This document shows, one piece after another, positions 52,904 through 61,663 of a DNA stretch of 64,000 bases. The DNA is taken from the NCBI GenBank assembly GCA_029960085.1, contig JASCPG010000001.1, positions 1 to 64,000 on the forward strand. The letters are read 5' to 3'. The notes beneath the pieces are model-generated. The model saw nothing but the letters and a program-made list of their open reading frames with translations. It was not told where the DNA came from and did no database searches. A program made the position numbers and the translations under genes. How positions within the stretch are numbered: position 1 is the first letter of the stretch; the number at the start of each line of letters is the position of its first letter. Source of the DNA: Microbacteriaceae bacterium PS02067 (lineage in GTDB: Bacteria > Actinomycetota > Actinomycetes > Actinomycetales > Microbacteriaceae).

Positions 52904-54601
52904 TCAGTGGCCCTTGCCGTCTTCGATCGCGGACGTCTCGTCGGCGTCGGCCGCAACGGCATGGTGGGTGTGCGCCTCAGCGGCATCCACTTCCGCCTGG
53001 GTGATGGGGACGAGCCGGTCCTCGAAGAACCAGCGCGACAGCGAAGCGCGCAGGTTCTCGTGCCACGGGATGCGGCCCTGATCGTTGGGGCGCACGACGA
53101 GCGGTGCGTTCGTCTCGTAGTCGACCAGCTTGACGCGCTCGTACGCGTCGACGGGCTGGTGGACCTCGATGTACTCGCCGCCCGGGAGACGGACGATGCG
53201 ACCGGACTCGTAGCCGTGCAGCGCGATCTCGTGGTCCTTCTTCTGGAGCGCGATCGCGATGCGCTTCGCGATGAAGTATCCGAGGATCGGCCCGATGAAC
53301 AGCAGCGCCTGCAGCGTGTGGATGACGCCTTCCATCGTGAGGTGGAAGTGCGTGGCGATGATGTCCGAGGACGCCGCCGCCCACAGCACCGCGTAGAAGA
53401 TGACGCCGGCCACGCCGATCGCGGTGCGCGTCGCCGCCTGACGGGGACGCTGAGCGATGTGGTGCTCGCGCTTGTCACCCGTGATCCACGCCTCGATGAA
53501 GGGGTAGATGAGGACCAGCAGGATGAACAGGCCGAGGACCGCCATCGGGATGAGGATGTTGAACGACCAGGTGCGGTCCCACAGGACGAACTCGAGGTGC
53601 GGCGGCACGAGACGAAGCGCGCCGTCGGCGAAGCCGATGTACCAGTCGGGCTGCGTGCCGGCGGAGACCGGTGAGGGGTCGTAGGGGCCGTAGTTCCAGA
53701 TCGGGTTGATCGTGAAGAAGGTCGCGATCAGCACGATGAGGCCGAACGTGATGAAGAAGAAGCCGCCCATCTTGGACATGTAGACCGGCATCATCGGGTA
53801 GCCCACGACGTTGTCGTTCGAGCGGCCGGGGCCGGCGAACTGCGTGTGCTTGTTGACGATCATCAGCATGAGGTGCACGGCCAGCAGTGCGATGAGTATC
53901 GCCGGCAGCAGGAGGATGTGCAGCGTGTACAGGCGTCCGACGATCTGCGTGCCGGGGAACTCGCCGCCGAACAGGAGGAACGAGGTCCATGTGCCGATCA
54001 GGGGGAGACCCTTGATCATGCCGTCGATGATGCGGAGGCCGTTGCCCGAGAGCAGGTCGTCGGGGAGCGAGTACCCCGTGAAGCCTTCGGCCATCGCGAG
54101 GATGAACAGGACGAACCCGATCACCCAGTTGAGCTCGCGCGGCTTGCGGAACGCGCCGGTGAAGAACACGCGGAGCATGTGCACGCCGATACCGGCGACG
54201 AACACGAGCGCGGCCCAGTGGTGGATCTGCCGGACGAGCAGACCGCCGCGGATGTCGAACGACAGGCGCAGGGTCGAGTCGAGTGCAGCCGACATCTCCA
54301 CACCGCGCAACGGCAGGAAGGCGCCCGCGTAGTGGGTCGGGACCATGGATGCCTGGAAGAAGAACGTCAGGAAGGTGCCCGACAGCAGCACCGCGACGAA
54401 GCTCCACAGGGCGATCTCACCGAGCATGAACGACCAGTGGTCGGGGAAGATCTTGCGGCCGAGCTCCTTCACGAAGCCCGAGATGCTCGTGCGCTCGTCG
54501 ATGTAGTTCGCGGCGCCCGCGACGAAGCGGCCGCCGAGCGGCTTCTCGTTCGTCTCAGCGCTGGTCCCGGTGCGGGTCTCAGTGGCGGTCGCGGTGCTCA
54601 A
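52904..54601 (-). CDS. qcrB: cytochrome b subunit of the bcc complex
   Basis: A 565-aa subunit, longer than mitochondrial cytochrome b as usual in Actinobacteria. It carries about nine helices with the heme-binding His pairs (H-H-W-A-A near 115 and H-I-L-L-L, H-L-M-L-M), the quinol site P-D-W-Y (P-E-W-Y-equivalent) and a long cytoplasmic C-terminal tail with acid and His residues. The TTG start overlaps the qcrA stop (TTGA), a rare but clear case. Terminal gene of ctaE-qcrCAB. Confidence 0.95.
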   Translation of the reverse strand: MSTATATETRTGTSAETNEKPLGGRFVAGAANYIDERTSISGFVKELGRKIFPDHWSFMLGEIALWSFVAVLLSGTFLTFFFQASMVPTHYAGAFLPLRGVEMSAALDSTLRLSFDIRGGLLVRQIHHWAALVFVAGIGVHMLRVFFTGAFRKPRELNWVIGFVLFILAMAEGFTGYSLPDDLLSGNGLRIIDGMIKGLPLIGTWTSFLLFGGEFPGTQIVGRLYTLHILLLPAILIALLAVHLMLMIVNKHTQFAGPGRSNDNVVGYPMMPVYMSKMGGFFFITFGLIVLIATFFTINPIWNYGPYDPSPVSAGTQPDWYIGFADGALRLVPPHLEFVLWDRTWSFNILIPMAVLGLFILLVLIYPFIEAWITGDKREHHIAQRPRQAATRTAIGVAGVIFYAVLWAAASSDIIATHFHLTMEGVIHTLQALLFIGPILGYFIAKRIAIALQKKDHEIALHGYESGRIVRLPGGEYIEVHQPVDAYERVKLVDYETNAPLVVRPNDQGRIPWHENLRASLSRWFFEDRLVPITQAEVDAAEAHTHHAVAADADETSAIEDGKGH

Positions 54602-55689
54602 TGGCGCTCCCAGAAGCTCGGGCCGACGGGTTCGTGGAAGTCGCTCTGCGCGACGAGATAGCCCTCGCCGTCCACGGTGATGGGCAGCTGCGGCAGCGGA
54701 CGCGCCGCGGGGCCGAAGATGACGGCAGCGTGGTTGGCGACGTCGAACTGCGACTGGTGGCACGGGCACAGCAGGTGGTGCGTCTGCTGCTCGTAGAGGG
54801 CCACGGGGCATCCGACGTGGGTGCAGACCTTGGAGTACGCCACGATGCCGTTGTAGGACCAGTCCTTGCGGTCCTCCTGCTCGTGCAGCTGCTCGGGGAG
54901 CAGGCGCATCAGCAGCACGATGGCCTTCGCCTTCTGCTCGAGGTAACCGTCGGTGTGGCCGAGGTCCTTGAGCGATTCCGGGATGACGTGCACCGCCGAG
55001 CCGAGGGTGAGGTCGGCGGCGCGGATGGGCTCGCCGGACGGGTCGTGCGCGAGTCGCTCGCCCTTCTTCCACATCGTGTGGCTGAGCAGCGCGACCGGAT
55101 CGCCGGCCATCTGCTGTTCCGGAGTGCCGTTCGGGTTGCTTTCGGGCGCGAGGCCGCGGAAGAGCGTGATGCCGGGGAGGATCGAGGCGACGAGCGCCGC
55201 GATGAGTGAGCCACGGATCGCGGTGCGGCGACCGAAGCCCGACTCCTCGTTGGCGTCACGGAACGCCTGGACGGCCGCTTCGCGCGTCGTGTCGCGCCCG
55301 CGCGTCGCGTGCCGGGGCTCGACGAACTCCTTGTCGCTCATGATGGCCTTCGACCAGTGGATCGCACCGATGCCGATGGCCAGCAGCGCGAGGGCGATGC
55401 CGAGACCGATGAAGAGGTTGTTGTGGCGGATGGCCACCATCGAACCGCTCTCGATGGGGAACAGCATGTAGGCGGCGATGGCCCAGATGCTGCCCGCGAG
55501 GGAGAGGTAGAACAGCGTGTAGACCGTGCGGACGGCGCGCTTCATGGCGGCCGGGTCCTTGTCGGTGATGCGCTCCCGGTGCGGCGGCAGACCCGGGTTC
55601 TCCACGGGGTCGGGAACCGCGACGGCGAGCCCGGGGGAGGGCTTCCATGAAGCCCTCTCGTGCTCGAGCGCGTCTTCCTCGTGTGCCAT
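54598..55689 (-). CDS. qcrA: Rieske iron-sulfur subunit of the bcc complex
   Basis: A 363-aa protein with three N-terminal helices (about 50-72, 83-105 and 155-175), typical of actinobacterial QcrA rather than the single helix elsewhere. The C-terminal Rieske domain has C-T-H-V-G-C-P and C-P-C-H-Q-S-Q-F-D, giving two Cys and two His for the 2Fe-2S cluster. ATG start; it lies 46 nt after qcrC and overlaps qcrB. Confidence 0.96.
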   Translation of the reverse strand: MAHEEDALEHERASWKPSPGLAVAVPDPVENPGLPPHRERITDKDPAAMKRAVRTVYTLFYLSLAGSIWAIAAYMLFPIESGSMVAIRHNNLFIGLGIALALLAIGIGAIHWSKAIMSDKEFVEPRHATRGRDTTREAAVQAFRDANEESGFGRRTAIRGSLIAALVASILPGITLFRGLAPESNPNGTPEQQMAGDPVALLSHTMWKKGERLAHDPSGEPIRAADLTLGSAVHVIPESLKDLGHTDGYLEQKAKAIVLLMRLLPEQLHEQEDRKDWSYNGIVAYSKVCTHVGCPVALYEQQTHHLLCPCHQSQFDVANHAAVIFGPAARPLPQLPITVDGEGYLVAQSDFHEPVGPSFWERH

Positions 55690-55735
55690 GTCTCGTCCGT
55701 TCCCTACGTCAGAGCGTGAAATCTTGTATGTCCGG

Positions 55736-56536
55736 TCAGTTCGACTTCGCCGTGATCCACACGGTGAGACCGATCAGGGTCCCGATGCCGAAGATCCAGA
55801 TGAACAGGCCCTCGGAGACCGGTCCGAGCGAACCGAGGGACCAGCCGCCGGGGGAGTCGTTCTCCTGCAGGTAGAGCAGTGCGGAGATGACGTCGCGCTT
55901 CTCCTCCTCGGTGAGGGTCATGTTGTTGAACACGGGCATGTTCTGCGGTCCCGTGACCATCGCGGCGTACATGTTGAGCGCACTCGTGTGCGTCAGTGCG
56001 GGGGCGTACTTACCCTCGGTGAGCGCGCCACCGGCCGCGGCCACGTTGTGGCACATGGCGCAGTTGGTGCGGAACAGCTCTGCGCCGTTGGCGACGTCGC
56101 CCTTCCCGTCGAGGACGTCCTCGGACGGGAAGCTCGGGCCGGGAGAGGTCGACTGGATCCACTTGCCGATCGCCGCGATCTGGTCGTCCGTGAACTGCAC
56201 GGGCTTCTGCGGCGCCTGCGGACCCTGCATCTGCAGCGGCATCCGACCGGTCGACATCTGGAAGTGGACGGCCAGCTCACCGACACCGTAGAGCGAAGGA
56301 CCGTCAGCGCTGCCCTCGAGGTTCATGCCGTGGCACGTCGCGCAGTTCGCCTGGAAGAGCTTCTTGCCGTCATCGACGGTCAGCGTCGACGCGGTGGACG
56401 TCGGCTCGGTCGCAGCCATCGCCGCAGAGGCGCCGGCATACACACCGCCGGTGACGAGCAGGCCGATCCCGATGAGAGCCGCGGCTGCCCACTTGCTGCG
56501 GCGGCCGGACTTCTGGCGCGGGTTCTTCGATGACAT
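55736..56536 (-). CDS. qcrC: diheme cytochrome c subunit of the bcc complex
   Basis: A 266-aa protein with a basic N-terminus, a signal-anchor helix (about 16-40), two c-type heme motifs C-A-T-C-H and C-A-M-C-H, and a C-terminal helix (about 240-262). The fused diheme subunit passes electrons straight to CtaC. I chose ATG 56536. A GTG at 56560 overlaps the ctaE stop (GTGA), would add eight residues and has equal claim by operon logic. Confidence 0.94.
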   Translation of the reverse strand: MSSKNPRQKSGRRSKWAAAALIGIGLLVTGGVYAGASAAMAATEPTSTASTLTVDDGKKLFQANCATCHGMNLEGSADGPSLYGVGELAVHFQMSTGRMPLQMQGPQAPQKPVQFTDDQIAAIGKWIQSTSPGPSFPSEDVLDGKGDVANGAELFRTNCAMCHNVAAAGGALTEGKYAPALTHTSALNMYAAMVTGPQNMPVFNNMTLTEEEKRDVISALLYLQENDSPGGWSLGSLGPVSEGLFIWIFGIGTLIGLTVWITAKSN

Positions 56537-56556
56537 GGAAGGGATCAGCTCCGCTC

Positions 56557-57192
56557 TCACTTGACGATGTAGATGACGAAGAACAGGACGATCCAGACGA
56601 CGTCGACGAAGTGCCAGTAGTACGACACGACGATGGCCGACGTCATCTCCTTGCGGCCGAAGTTCTTGACCGCATAGGCGCGGCCGACGACGAGGAGGAA
56701 GGCGACGAGGCCGCCGGTGACGTGGAGGGCGTGGAAGCCCGTGGTCAGGTAAAACGCCGACGCGTAGGAGTTGGCGGTGATCGGGAGCCCCTCGGCGACG
56801 AGCGTGGCGTACTCCCAGACCTGCCCGGAGACGAAGACGGCACCCATGATGAAGGAAAGGACGAACCACTCCGCCATGCCCCACTGGCGGAACTGCCAGA
56901 TCGAGCCCCTGCGGTACGGCTGGAACCGCTCGGCGGCGAAGACGCCGGCCTGTGCAGTGAACGACGACAGCACGAGGATCGCCGTGTTGACCGCAGCGAA
57001 GGTCACGTTCAGAGTGGGCGTCGACTCGGCCCACAGCTCGGGCGAGGCGTTGCGCAGCGTGAAGTAGATCGCGAACAGGCCTGCGAAGAACATGACCTCG
57101 CTGCCCAGCCACACGATGGTGCCGACAGCCACCGGATCCGGCCGTTTCACGGATCGCAAGGCTTGGGTGTAGTTCGCAGGCGTGGTCGTCAC
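56557..57192 (-). CDS. ctaE: cytochrome c oxidase subunit III
   Basis: A 211-aa subunit with five helices, typical of short bacterial subunit III. Recognised from [13 protein letters not shown], the [11 protein letters not shown] segment and [10 protein letters not shown]. First gene of ctaE-qcrCAB. GTG start; the promoter is probably leaderless. Confidence 0.96.
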   Translation of the reverse strand: MTTTPANYTQALRSVKRPDPVAVGTIVWLGSEVMFFAGLFAIYFTLRNASPELWAESTPTLNVTFAAVNTAILVLSSFTAQAGVFAAERFQPYRRGSIWQFRQWGMAEWFVLSFIMGAVFVSGQVWEYATLVAEGLPITANSYASAFYLTTGFHALHVTGGLVAFLLVVGRAYAVKNFGRKEMTSAIVVSYYWHFVDVVWIVLFFVIYIVK

Positions 57193-57198
57193 GCACCC

Positions 57199-57204
57199 AT
57201 TATG
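57199..57204 (-). promoter_or_regulatory. leaderless promoter -10 of ctaE-qcrCAB
   Basis: On the minus strand CATAAT (five of six matches to TATAAT) ends 6 nt before the GTG at 57192. This would drive the whole bcc operon. Confidence 0.6.
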
Positions 57205-57318
57205 GCGGATTCGGCGCTCGGTTTTCGCATCACTGAAGGTGCGTCCGGGCTCCGCCCGACTTTCGGGGGCATCGGAATGCGCTTCGAACGGGCCGCGAGT
57301 GTCCTGACAGTCTGCCGA

Positions 57319-57324
57319 TAGGAT
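57319..57324 (+). promoter_or_regulatory. candidate -10 of trpD
   Basis: TAGGAT ends 8 nt before the ATG at 57333. Confidence 0.5.
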
Positions 57325-57332
57325 CGTGCATC

Positions 57333-58385
57333 ATGGCGGAGCTCTACTCATGGCCGGAGATCCTCACGGCCGTTCTCGATCGTCGCGATCTCAGCGTGTC
57401 CGAATCCACGTGGGCGATGCGGAAGGTGATGAGCGGCGCGGCGACGCCGTCTCAACTCGGTGGGTTCCTGCTCGCCCTGCGCGCGAAGGGCGAGACGGTC
57501 GATGAGATCGTCGGATTCCGCGACGCGATCCTGGAGGCTGCGCTCCCCCTTCCCGTGCCGGCTGAGGTGCTCGACATCGTGGGCACCGGTGGCGACCGAT
57601 TCGGGACGGTCAACATCTCGACGATGTCGGCGATCGTGGCCGCAGCCACCGGCATCCCCGTCGTCAAGCACGGAAACCGCGCGGCGAGTTCGGCCTCCGG
57701 CTCCTCCGACGTTCTGGGTGCTCTCGGGATCGATCTGACCCTTTCGCCCGAGCGCGTCTCGGAGGTACTCGGAGAGGTGGGGATCACGTTCGCGTTCGCG
57801 TCCGCGTTCCACCCGGGCTTCCGACACGCGGGGCCGACGCGCGCAGAACTCGGCGTGCCGACGGTCTTCAACATCCTCGGTCCGCTGTGCAACCCGGCGC
57901 GCGCCGAGGCGAACGCCGTCGGTGTCGCGAACCTCGACCGGGTGCCGCTCATCACGGGCGTCTTCCAGACGCGAGGCGCCACCGCACTCGTGTTCCGAGG
58001 TGACGACGGTCTCGACGAGCTCACGACCACCGGTCACAGCCGGCTGTGGGAGATCAGCCGCGGAGACATCCACGAACACGACCTCGACCCCCGCGACCTG
58101 GGACTGCCGCTCGCCGACATCGGCGACCTGCTCGGCGGCGATGCCGCCCACAACGCCGAGGTCGTGCGGCGCGTGCTCGCCGGTGAGGCGGGCGCCGTCC
58201 GTGACATCGTGCTACTCAATGCGGCGGCCGGCATCGTGTCGTACGAGCTGTTCCGGGATGCCGCACAGGTGCAGCGACCGATCGTCGAGCGGCTGTCGGA
58301 TGCCATGGCTCGCGCCGGCGCGGCGATCGACGACGGCGCAGCCCAGGCTGTCCTCGACCGGTGGGTCCTCGCGACGCAGCGGTGA
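57333..58385 (+). CDS. trpD: anthranilate phosphoribosyltransferase
   Basis: A 350-aa enzyme of tryptophan synthesis. The phosphoribosyl pyrophosphate site G-T-G-G-D (about 85-89) is followed by N-I-S-T-M, K-H-G-N-R-A-A-S-S and G-P-L-C-N-P. Full length. Placement next to ctaE is conserved in Actinobacteria (Rv2192c beside Rv2193). No other trp genes are close, so the pathway is split. Confidence 0.95.
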   Translation: MAELYSWPEILTAVLDRRDLSVSESTWAMRKVMSGAATPSQLGGFLLALRAKGETVDEIVGFRDAILEAALPLPVPAEVLDIVGTGGDRFGTVNISTMSAIVAAATGIPVVKHGNRAASSASGSSDVLGALGIDLTLSPERVSEVLGEVGITFAFASAFHPGFRHAGPTRAELGVPTVFNILGPLCNPARAEANAVGVANLDRVPLITGVFQTRGATALVFRGDDGLDELTTTGHSRLWEISRGDIHEHDLDPRDLGLPLADIGDLLGGDAAHNAEVVRRVLAGEAGAVRDIVLLNAAAGIVSYELFRDAAQVQRPIVERLSDAMARAGAAIDDGAAQAVLDRWVLATQR

Positions 58386-58485
58386 CCTGAAGGTCGGGAT
58401 TAAGTCCGGTCCGGCCGCTGGTGCATCCCCGGTGCGCCCGATACCGTGAAAAACCATCCCGGCCCCCCAGAAAGGACCGCCCCTC

Positions 58486-58977
58486 ATGTCCGACCAAGCC
58501 GTCACCGTCGACACCGTCGAGCCCCCTCAGAAGAAGGTCGGCATCGTCAAGTTCGCCGGCATCATCGGCATTCTGGGCGGTATCGCCCTGATCGTCGTGG
58601 GAGTCGCCGTGTGGGTGATGGTCTCGAGCCAGCTCCGCGCCGAGAACATCACCGTCCCCGATGACGCGATGGCCTTCCAGGGCCAGACCGTTGCGGGGCC
58701 GTTCACCGCCTACGTGCAGGCCGACATCATCCAGCACCACGCGCTCGAGGCGTCGGGTGGCAAGACGTACGCCGAGCTCGACCGCGAAGACCCGGTGCGC
58801 GCCACGATGATGAACGCGTCGTTCCTGCGGGCGTCGCTGTTCACCTCCGTGGTCTCGTTCGGCGTCGCCGCGTTCGCGATCGGCGTCGGCATCCTCGTCA
58901 TCCTCTTCGGCCTGGCGCTCAACCGCCTCGCGTCGGTCCCCGTCGTCGTTCGCCGCTCGACGGTCTCGAACACCTGA
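58486..58977 (+). CDS. small two-segment membrane protein of unknown function
   Basis: A 163-aa protein. A polar N-terminus, a helix at about 23-48, an outside loop of about 65 residues (H-H-A-L-E-A-S-G-G-K-T-Y-A-E) and a second hydrophobic region (about 113-147), then a short basic tail. Close relatives in Microbacteriaceae are often labelled with a doubtful dioxygenase name; nothing here supports that. Ribosome site agaaagga. A strong hairpin follows, so it is probably a single-gene transcript. Confidence 0.75.
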   Translation: MSDQAVTVDTVEPPQKKVGIVKFAGIIGILGGIALIVVGVAVWVMVSSQLRAENITVPDDAMAFQGQTVAGPFTAYVQADIIQHHALEASGGKTYAELDREDPVRATMMNASFLRASLFTSVVSFGVAAFAIGVGILVILFGLALNRLASVPVVVRRSTVSNT

Positions 58978-58982
58978 CCCGT

Positions 58983-59020
58983 CGAAGGGGCCCGCATCAC
59001 GGTGCGGGCCCCTTCGTCAT
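58983..59020 (+). terminator. hairpin terminator after the small membrane protein gene
   Basis: A perfect 14-bp stem CGAAGGGGCCCGCA / TGCGGGCCCCTTCG (58983-58996, 59003-59016) with a 6-nt loop, followed by tcattt. The T-run is modest but the stem is very strong. Confidence 0.8.
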
Positions 59021-59034
59021 TTCCGGAAGGCGCC

Positions 59035-60045
59035 ATGGACCCCGTCGCCGCACTCACCGAGATCGCCGTGCTGCTCGAGCGCGAACGCGCCTCGCGATAC
59101 CGCTCGAAAGCCTTCCGCACCGCCGCCGCCGCGATCGACGGCCGCGACCGCGCCGAACTCGAGGATGCCGCTGCCCTGCGCCGCATCCCGGGTATCGGCG
59201 ATTCGTCGTTCGCGGTGATTCAGGAAGCTCTCTCCGGGAGGGTCCCGCACTACCTCGCCGAACTGCGTGAACGCTACGCGCCTGCCGTCTCGACACTGCG
59301 CGCGAGCATCCGCGGCGATCTGCACTGCCACTCGGACTGGTCGGACGGCACGACGCCGATCGAAGAGATGGCGGCCGCCGCGCGTGCGCTCGGGCACGAG
59401 TATCTGGCCCTCACGGATCACTCGCCGCGACTGCGGGTCGCGAACGGACTGTCCGCGGAACGACTGCGCGAGCAGGTCGGCGTCGCGCGGGGGCTGAGCG
59501 GAGACGGCTTCACACTCCTGACCGGCATCGAGGTCGACATCCTCGACGATGGCGCGCTCGACCAGGAGGACTCGCTCCTCGACGAGCTCGACGTCGTCGT
59601 GGCATCCGTCCATTCGAAACTGCGGATGGAGGTGCGCGCGATGACGCGGCGCCTCGTCGCCGCAGCCACGGACCCGCGTGTCGACGTGCTCGGGCACGTG
59701 ACGGGGCGGCTCATCACGGGGGAGCGCGGCACGCGTCCGCCGTCGGAGTTCGATGCGCACGCCGTGTTCGCCGCCTGCGCTGCGAGCGGGGTGGCGGTCG
59801 AGATCAACTCGCGCCCCGAGCGTGAGGATCCGCCCGACGAGCTGATCGCCCTCGCGCTGCAGGCGGGATGCCTGTTCGCGATCGACTCCGACGCGCATGC
59901 GCCCGGTCAGCTCGGACTCATCGACGAGGGCGCAGCCCGGGCGGAGCGGGCCGGTGTTCCGCCCGAGCGGATCGTGACGACGTGGCCGCTCGCGCGCCTG
60001 CGTGAGTGGACCGCCCGCGACCGGGCACCACACCCCGGCCATTGA
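59035..60045 (+). CDS. PHP-domain phosphoesterase with N-terminal helix-hairpin-helix (PolX-related)
   Basis: A 336-aa protein. The N-terminal ~85 residues resemble the helical 8-kDa and helix-hairpin-helix part of DNA polymerase X (I-P-G-I-G-D-S at 51-57). A PHP domain follows with D-L-H-C-H-S-D-W-S-D-G (95-105), A-L-T-D-H-S and D-S-D-A-H near the end, all metal ligands. The polymerase palm of PolX is absent. The likely activity is a metal-dependent nuclease or phosphatase on DNA ends; that is inference. ATG 59035 has ggaagg upstream. The stop codon falls inside the first unit of the repeat array. Confidence 0.8.
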   Translation: MDPVAALTEIAVLLERERASRYRSKAFRTAAAAIDGRDRAELEDAAALRRIPGIGDSSFAVIQEALSGRVPHYLAELRERYAPAVSTLRASIRGDLHCHSDWSDGTTPIEEMAAAARALGHEYLALTDHSPRLRVANGLSAERLREQVGVARGLSGDGFTLLTGIEVDILDDGALDQEDSLLDELDVVVASVHSKLRMEVRAMTRRLVAAATDPRVDVLGHVTGRLITGERGTRPPSEFDAHAVFAACAASGVAVEINSRPEREDPPDELIALALQAGCLFAIDSDAHAPGQLGLIDEGAARAERAGVPPERIVTTWPLARLREWTARDRAPHPGH

Positions 60046-60713
60046 GCGAGCCGGCCCGCCGCGCGACAGGCGTTTCCCCCCGCTTCGCTCGGTCAACGGC
60101 CGGGGGGACCCACCCTCCGGTCGTTGAGCGAGCCGCTCCGCGGCGAGTCGAAACGCGCCCCTACGCCATGTCGTTTCCACTCGCTTCGCTCGGTCAACGG
60201 CCGAGGGCACCCACCCTCCGGTCGTTGAGCGAGCCGCTCCGCGGCGAGTCGAAGCGTGCCCCTGCGCCAGGTCGTTTCCACTCGCTTCGCTCGGTCAACG
60301 GCCGGGGGCAGCCATCCTCCGGTCGTTGAGCGAGCCGCTTCGCGGCGAGTCGAAGCGCGCGACGCGCGACAGTCGTTTCCACTCGCTTCGCTCGGTCAAC
60401 GACCGGGGGCACCCACCCTCCGGTCGTTGAGCGAGCCGCTCCGCGGCGAGTCGAAACGTGCCCCTAAGCCACAGTCGTTTCCACTCGCTTCGCTCGGTCA
60501 ACGACCGGGGGCACCCACCCACCGGTCGTTGAGCGAGCCGCGCAGCGGCGAGTCGAAACGTGCCCCTAAGCCACAGTCGTTTCCACTCGCTTCGCTCGGT
60601 CAACGACCGGGGGGAGGCATCTTCCGGTCGTTGAGCGAGCCGCGCAGCGGAGAGTCGAAACGCCGCGCGACAGGCGTTTCCACTCGCTTCGCTCGGTCAA
60701 CGACCGGGGTGGT
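60041..60713. repeat. array of seven ~101-bp inverted-repeat units
   Basis: Units begin at about 60041 (degraded), 60119, 60220, 60321, 60422, 60524 and 60626, with a regular 101-102-bp period. Each unit has one arm ggtcgttgagcgagcc...gagtcgaaacg and the near-complement cgtttccactcgcttcgctcggtcaacgaccg, so each can fold on itself or with its neighbours. The inner spacers vary. The array fills the whole gap between the convergent PHP and exonuclease genes; no gene is in it. Confidence 0.9.
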
Positions 60714-60720
60714 ATCGGGG

Positions 60721-61638
60721 TCAGGCGCGGGCGGCGATCGCCGTGGCGGCGCGGTCGAGTGGGGTGCCGAGGTTCCATGCGGCGGCGATCGCCTCAAGGC
60801 CGGCAGGGTCTGGGATGCGCAGACGGGCATCCACCGCAGGCACCGGAAGGCCGCGGACGACCTCGACGACACGTGATGCGACGGCCAGGTAGTCGGTCGC
60901 GGCGACGATCTTCGCCCGGACGCCTGCTGTCATCCCCTCACCGCGTTCGGCGGCGGAGGCGATCGCGGCGAGGTCGCCGTGGGCAGCGAGCAGGCTCGCG
61001 GCCGTCTTCTCGCCGATGCCGGCGACGCCCGGCAGCCCGTCTGAGGCATCGCCGCGGAGCACCGCGAAGTCGGCGTACTGCGCGGGGAGGATGCCGTACT
61101 TCGATACGACGGCGGCTTCGTCGAGCACATCGAGATTGCTCATGCCTCGTCCCGTGTAGATGACCCGAACACCGCGCGCGTCGTCGACCAACTGGAAGAG
61201 GTCTCGATCGCCGGTGATGACATCCACCGCGATCTCGGCCTGGGAGGCGTAGCTCGCGATGACGTCGTCGGCCTCGTGAGCGGCGATCCCGACGACGGGG
61301 ATGCCGAGCGCGTCGAGTTCTGCGCGGATCACGGGGATCTGGATCTCGAGTGGATCGGGTACCTCTTCGACGTCGGGTCCCGTCTCGATGATCTCCGCGA
61401 CACGGTGCGCCTTGTAGCTCGGAATGAGGTCGACGCGCCACTGCGGCCGCCAGTCGTCGTCCCAGCAGGCGATGACGTGGGTGGGCTCGTAGGTCGTGAC
61501 GAGTTTCGCGATCATGTCGAGCAGCCCACGCGCGGCGTTGACGGGGCGACCGTCGGGAGCCTTCACCGTGTCGGGCACGCCGTAGAAGGCACGGAAGTAG
61601 AGGGAGGCCGTGTCGAGCAGCATCAGGCGATCGGTCAC
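60721..61638 (-). CDS. 5'-3' exonuclease (DNA polymerase I N-terminal type)
   Basis: A 305-aa stand-alone flap nuclease. N-terminal M-L-L-D-T-A-S-L-Y-F-R-A-F-Y-G, the metal-binding Asp residues in H-E-A-D-D-V-I-A and T-G-D-R-D-L-F-Q-L, and the helix-3-turn-helix G-L-P-G-V-A-G-I-G-E-K-T-A are all present. No polymerase domain is attached. It probably removes RNA primers or flaps beside PolA. GTG 61638 with agga upstream. The 3' end borders the repeat array. Confidence 0.93.
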   Translation of the reverse strand: MTDRLMLLDTASLYFRAFYGVPDTVKAPDGRPVNAARGLLDMIAKLVTTYEPTHVIACWDDDWRPQWRVDLIPSYKAHRVAEIIETGPDVEEVPDPLEIQIPVIRAELDALGIPVVGIAAHEADDVIASYASQAEIAVDVITGDRDLFQLVDDARGVRVIYTGRGMSNLDVLDEAAVVSKYGILPAQYADFAVLRGDASDGLPGVAGIGEKTAASLLAAHGDLAAIASAAERGEGMTAGVRAKIVAATDYLAVASRVVEVVRGLPVPAVDARLRIPDPAGLEAIAAAWNLGTPLDRAATAIAARA

Positions 61639-61663
61639 GACGTCATCCTGCCACGCGGGGCGG

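Noticed and set aside
58486-58977. Ring-opening dioxygenase (LigA-like) label for the small membrane protein
   Set aside because: The protein is short, has two membrane regions and shows no metal site of a dioxygenase.
60041-60713. CRISPR array
   Set aside because: The period is regular, but units are long inverted repeats with similar spacers, not short repeats with unique spacers, and no cas genes are near.
60256-60876. A 206-aa frame running through the repeat array
   Set aside because: It exists only because some units are 102 bp (a multiple of three) and lack stops. The predicted protein is a repetition of the repeat unit and continues into the exonuclease gene on the wrong strand.
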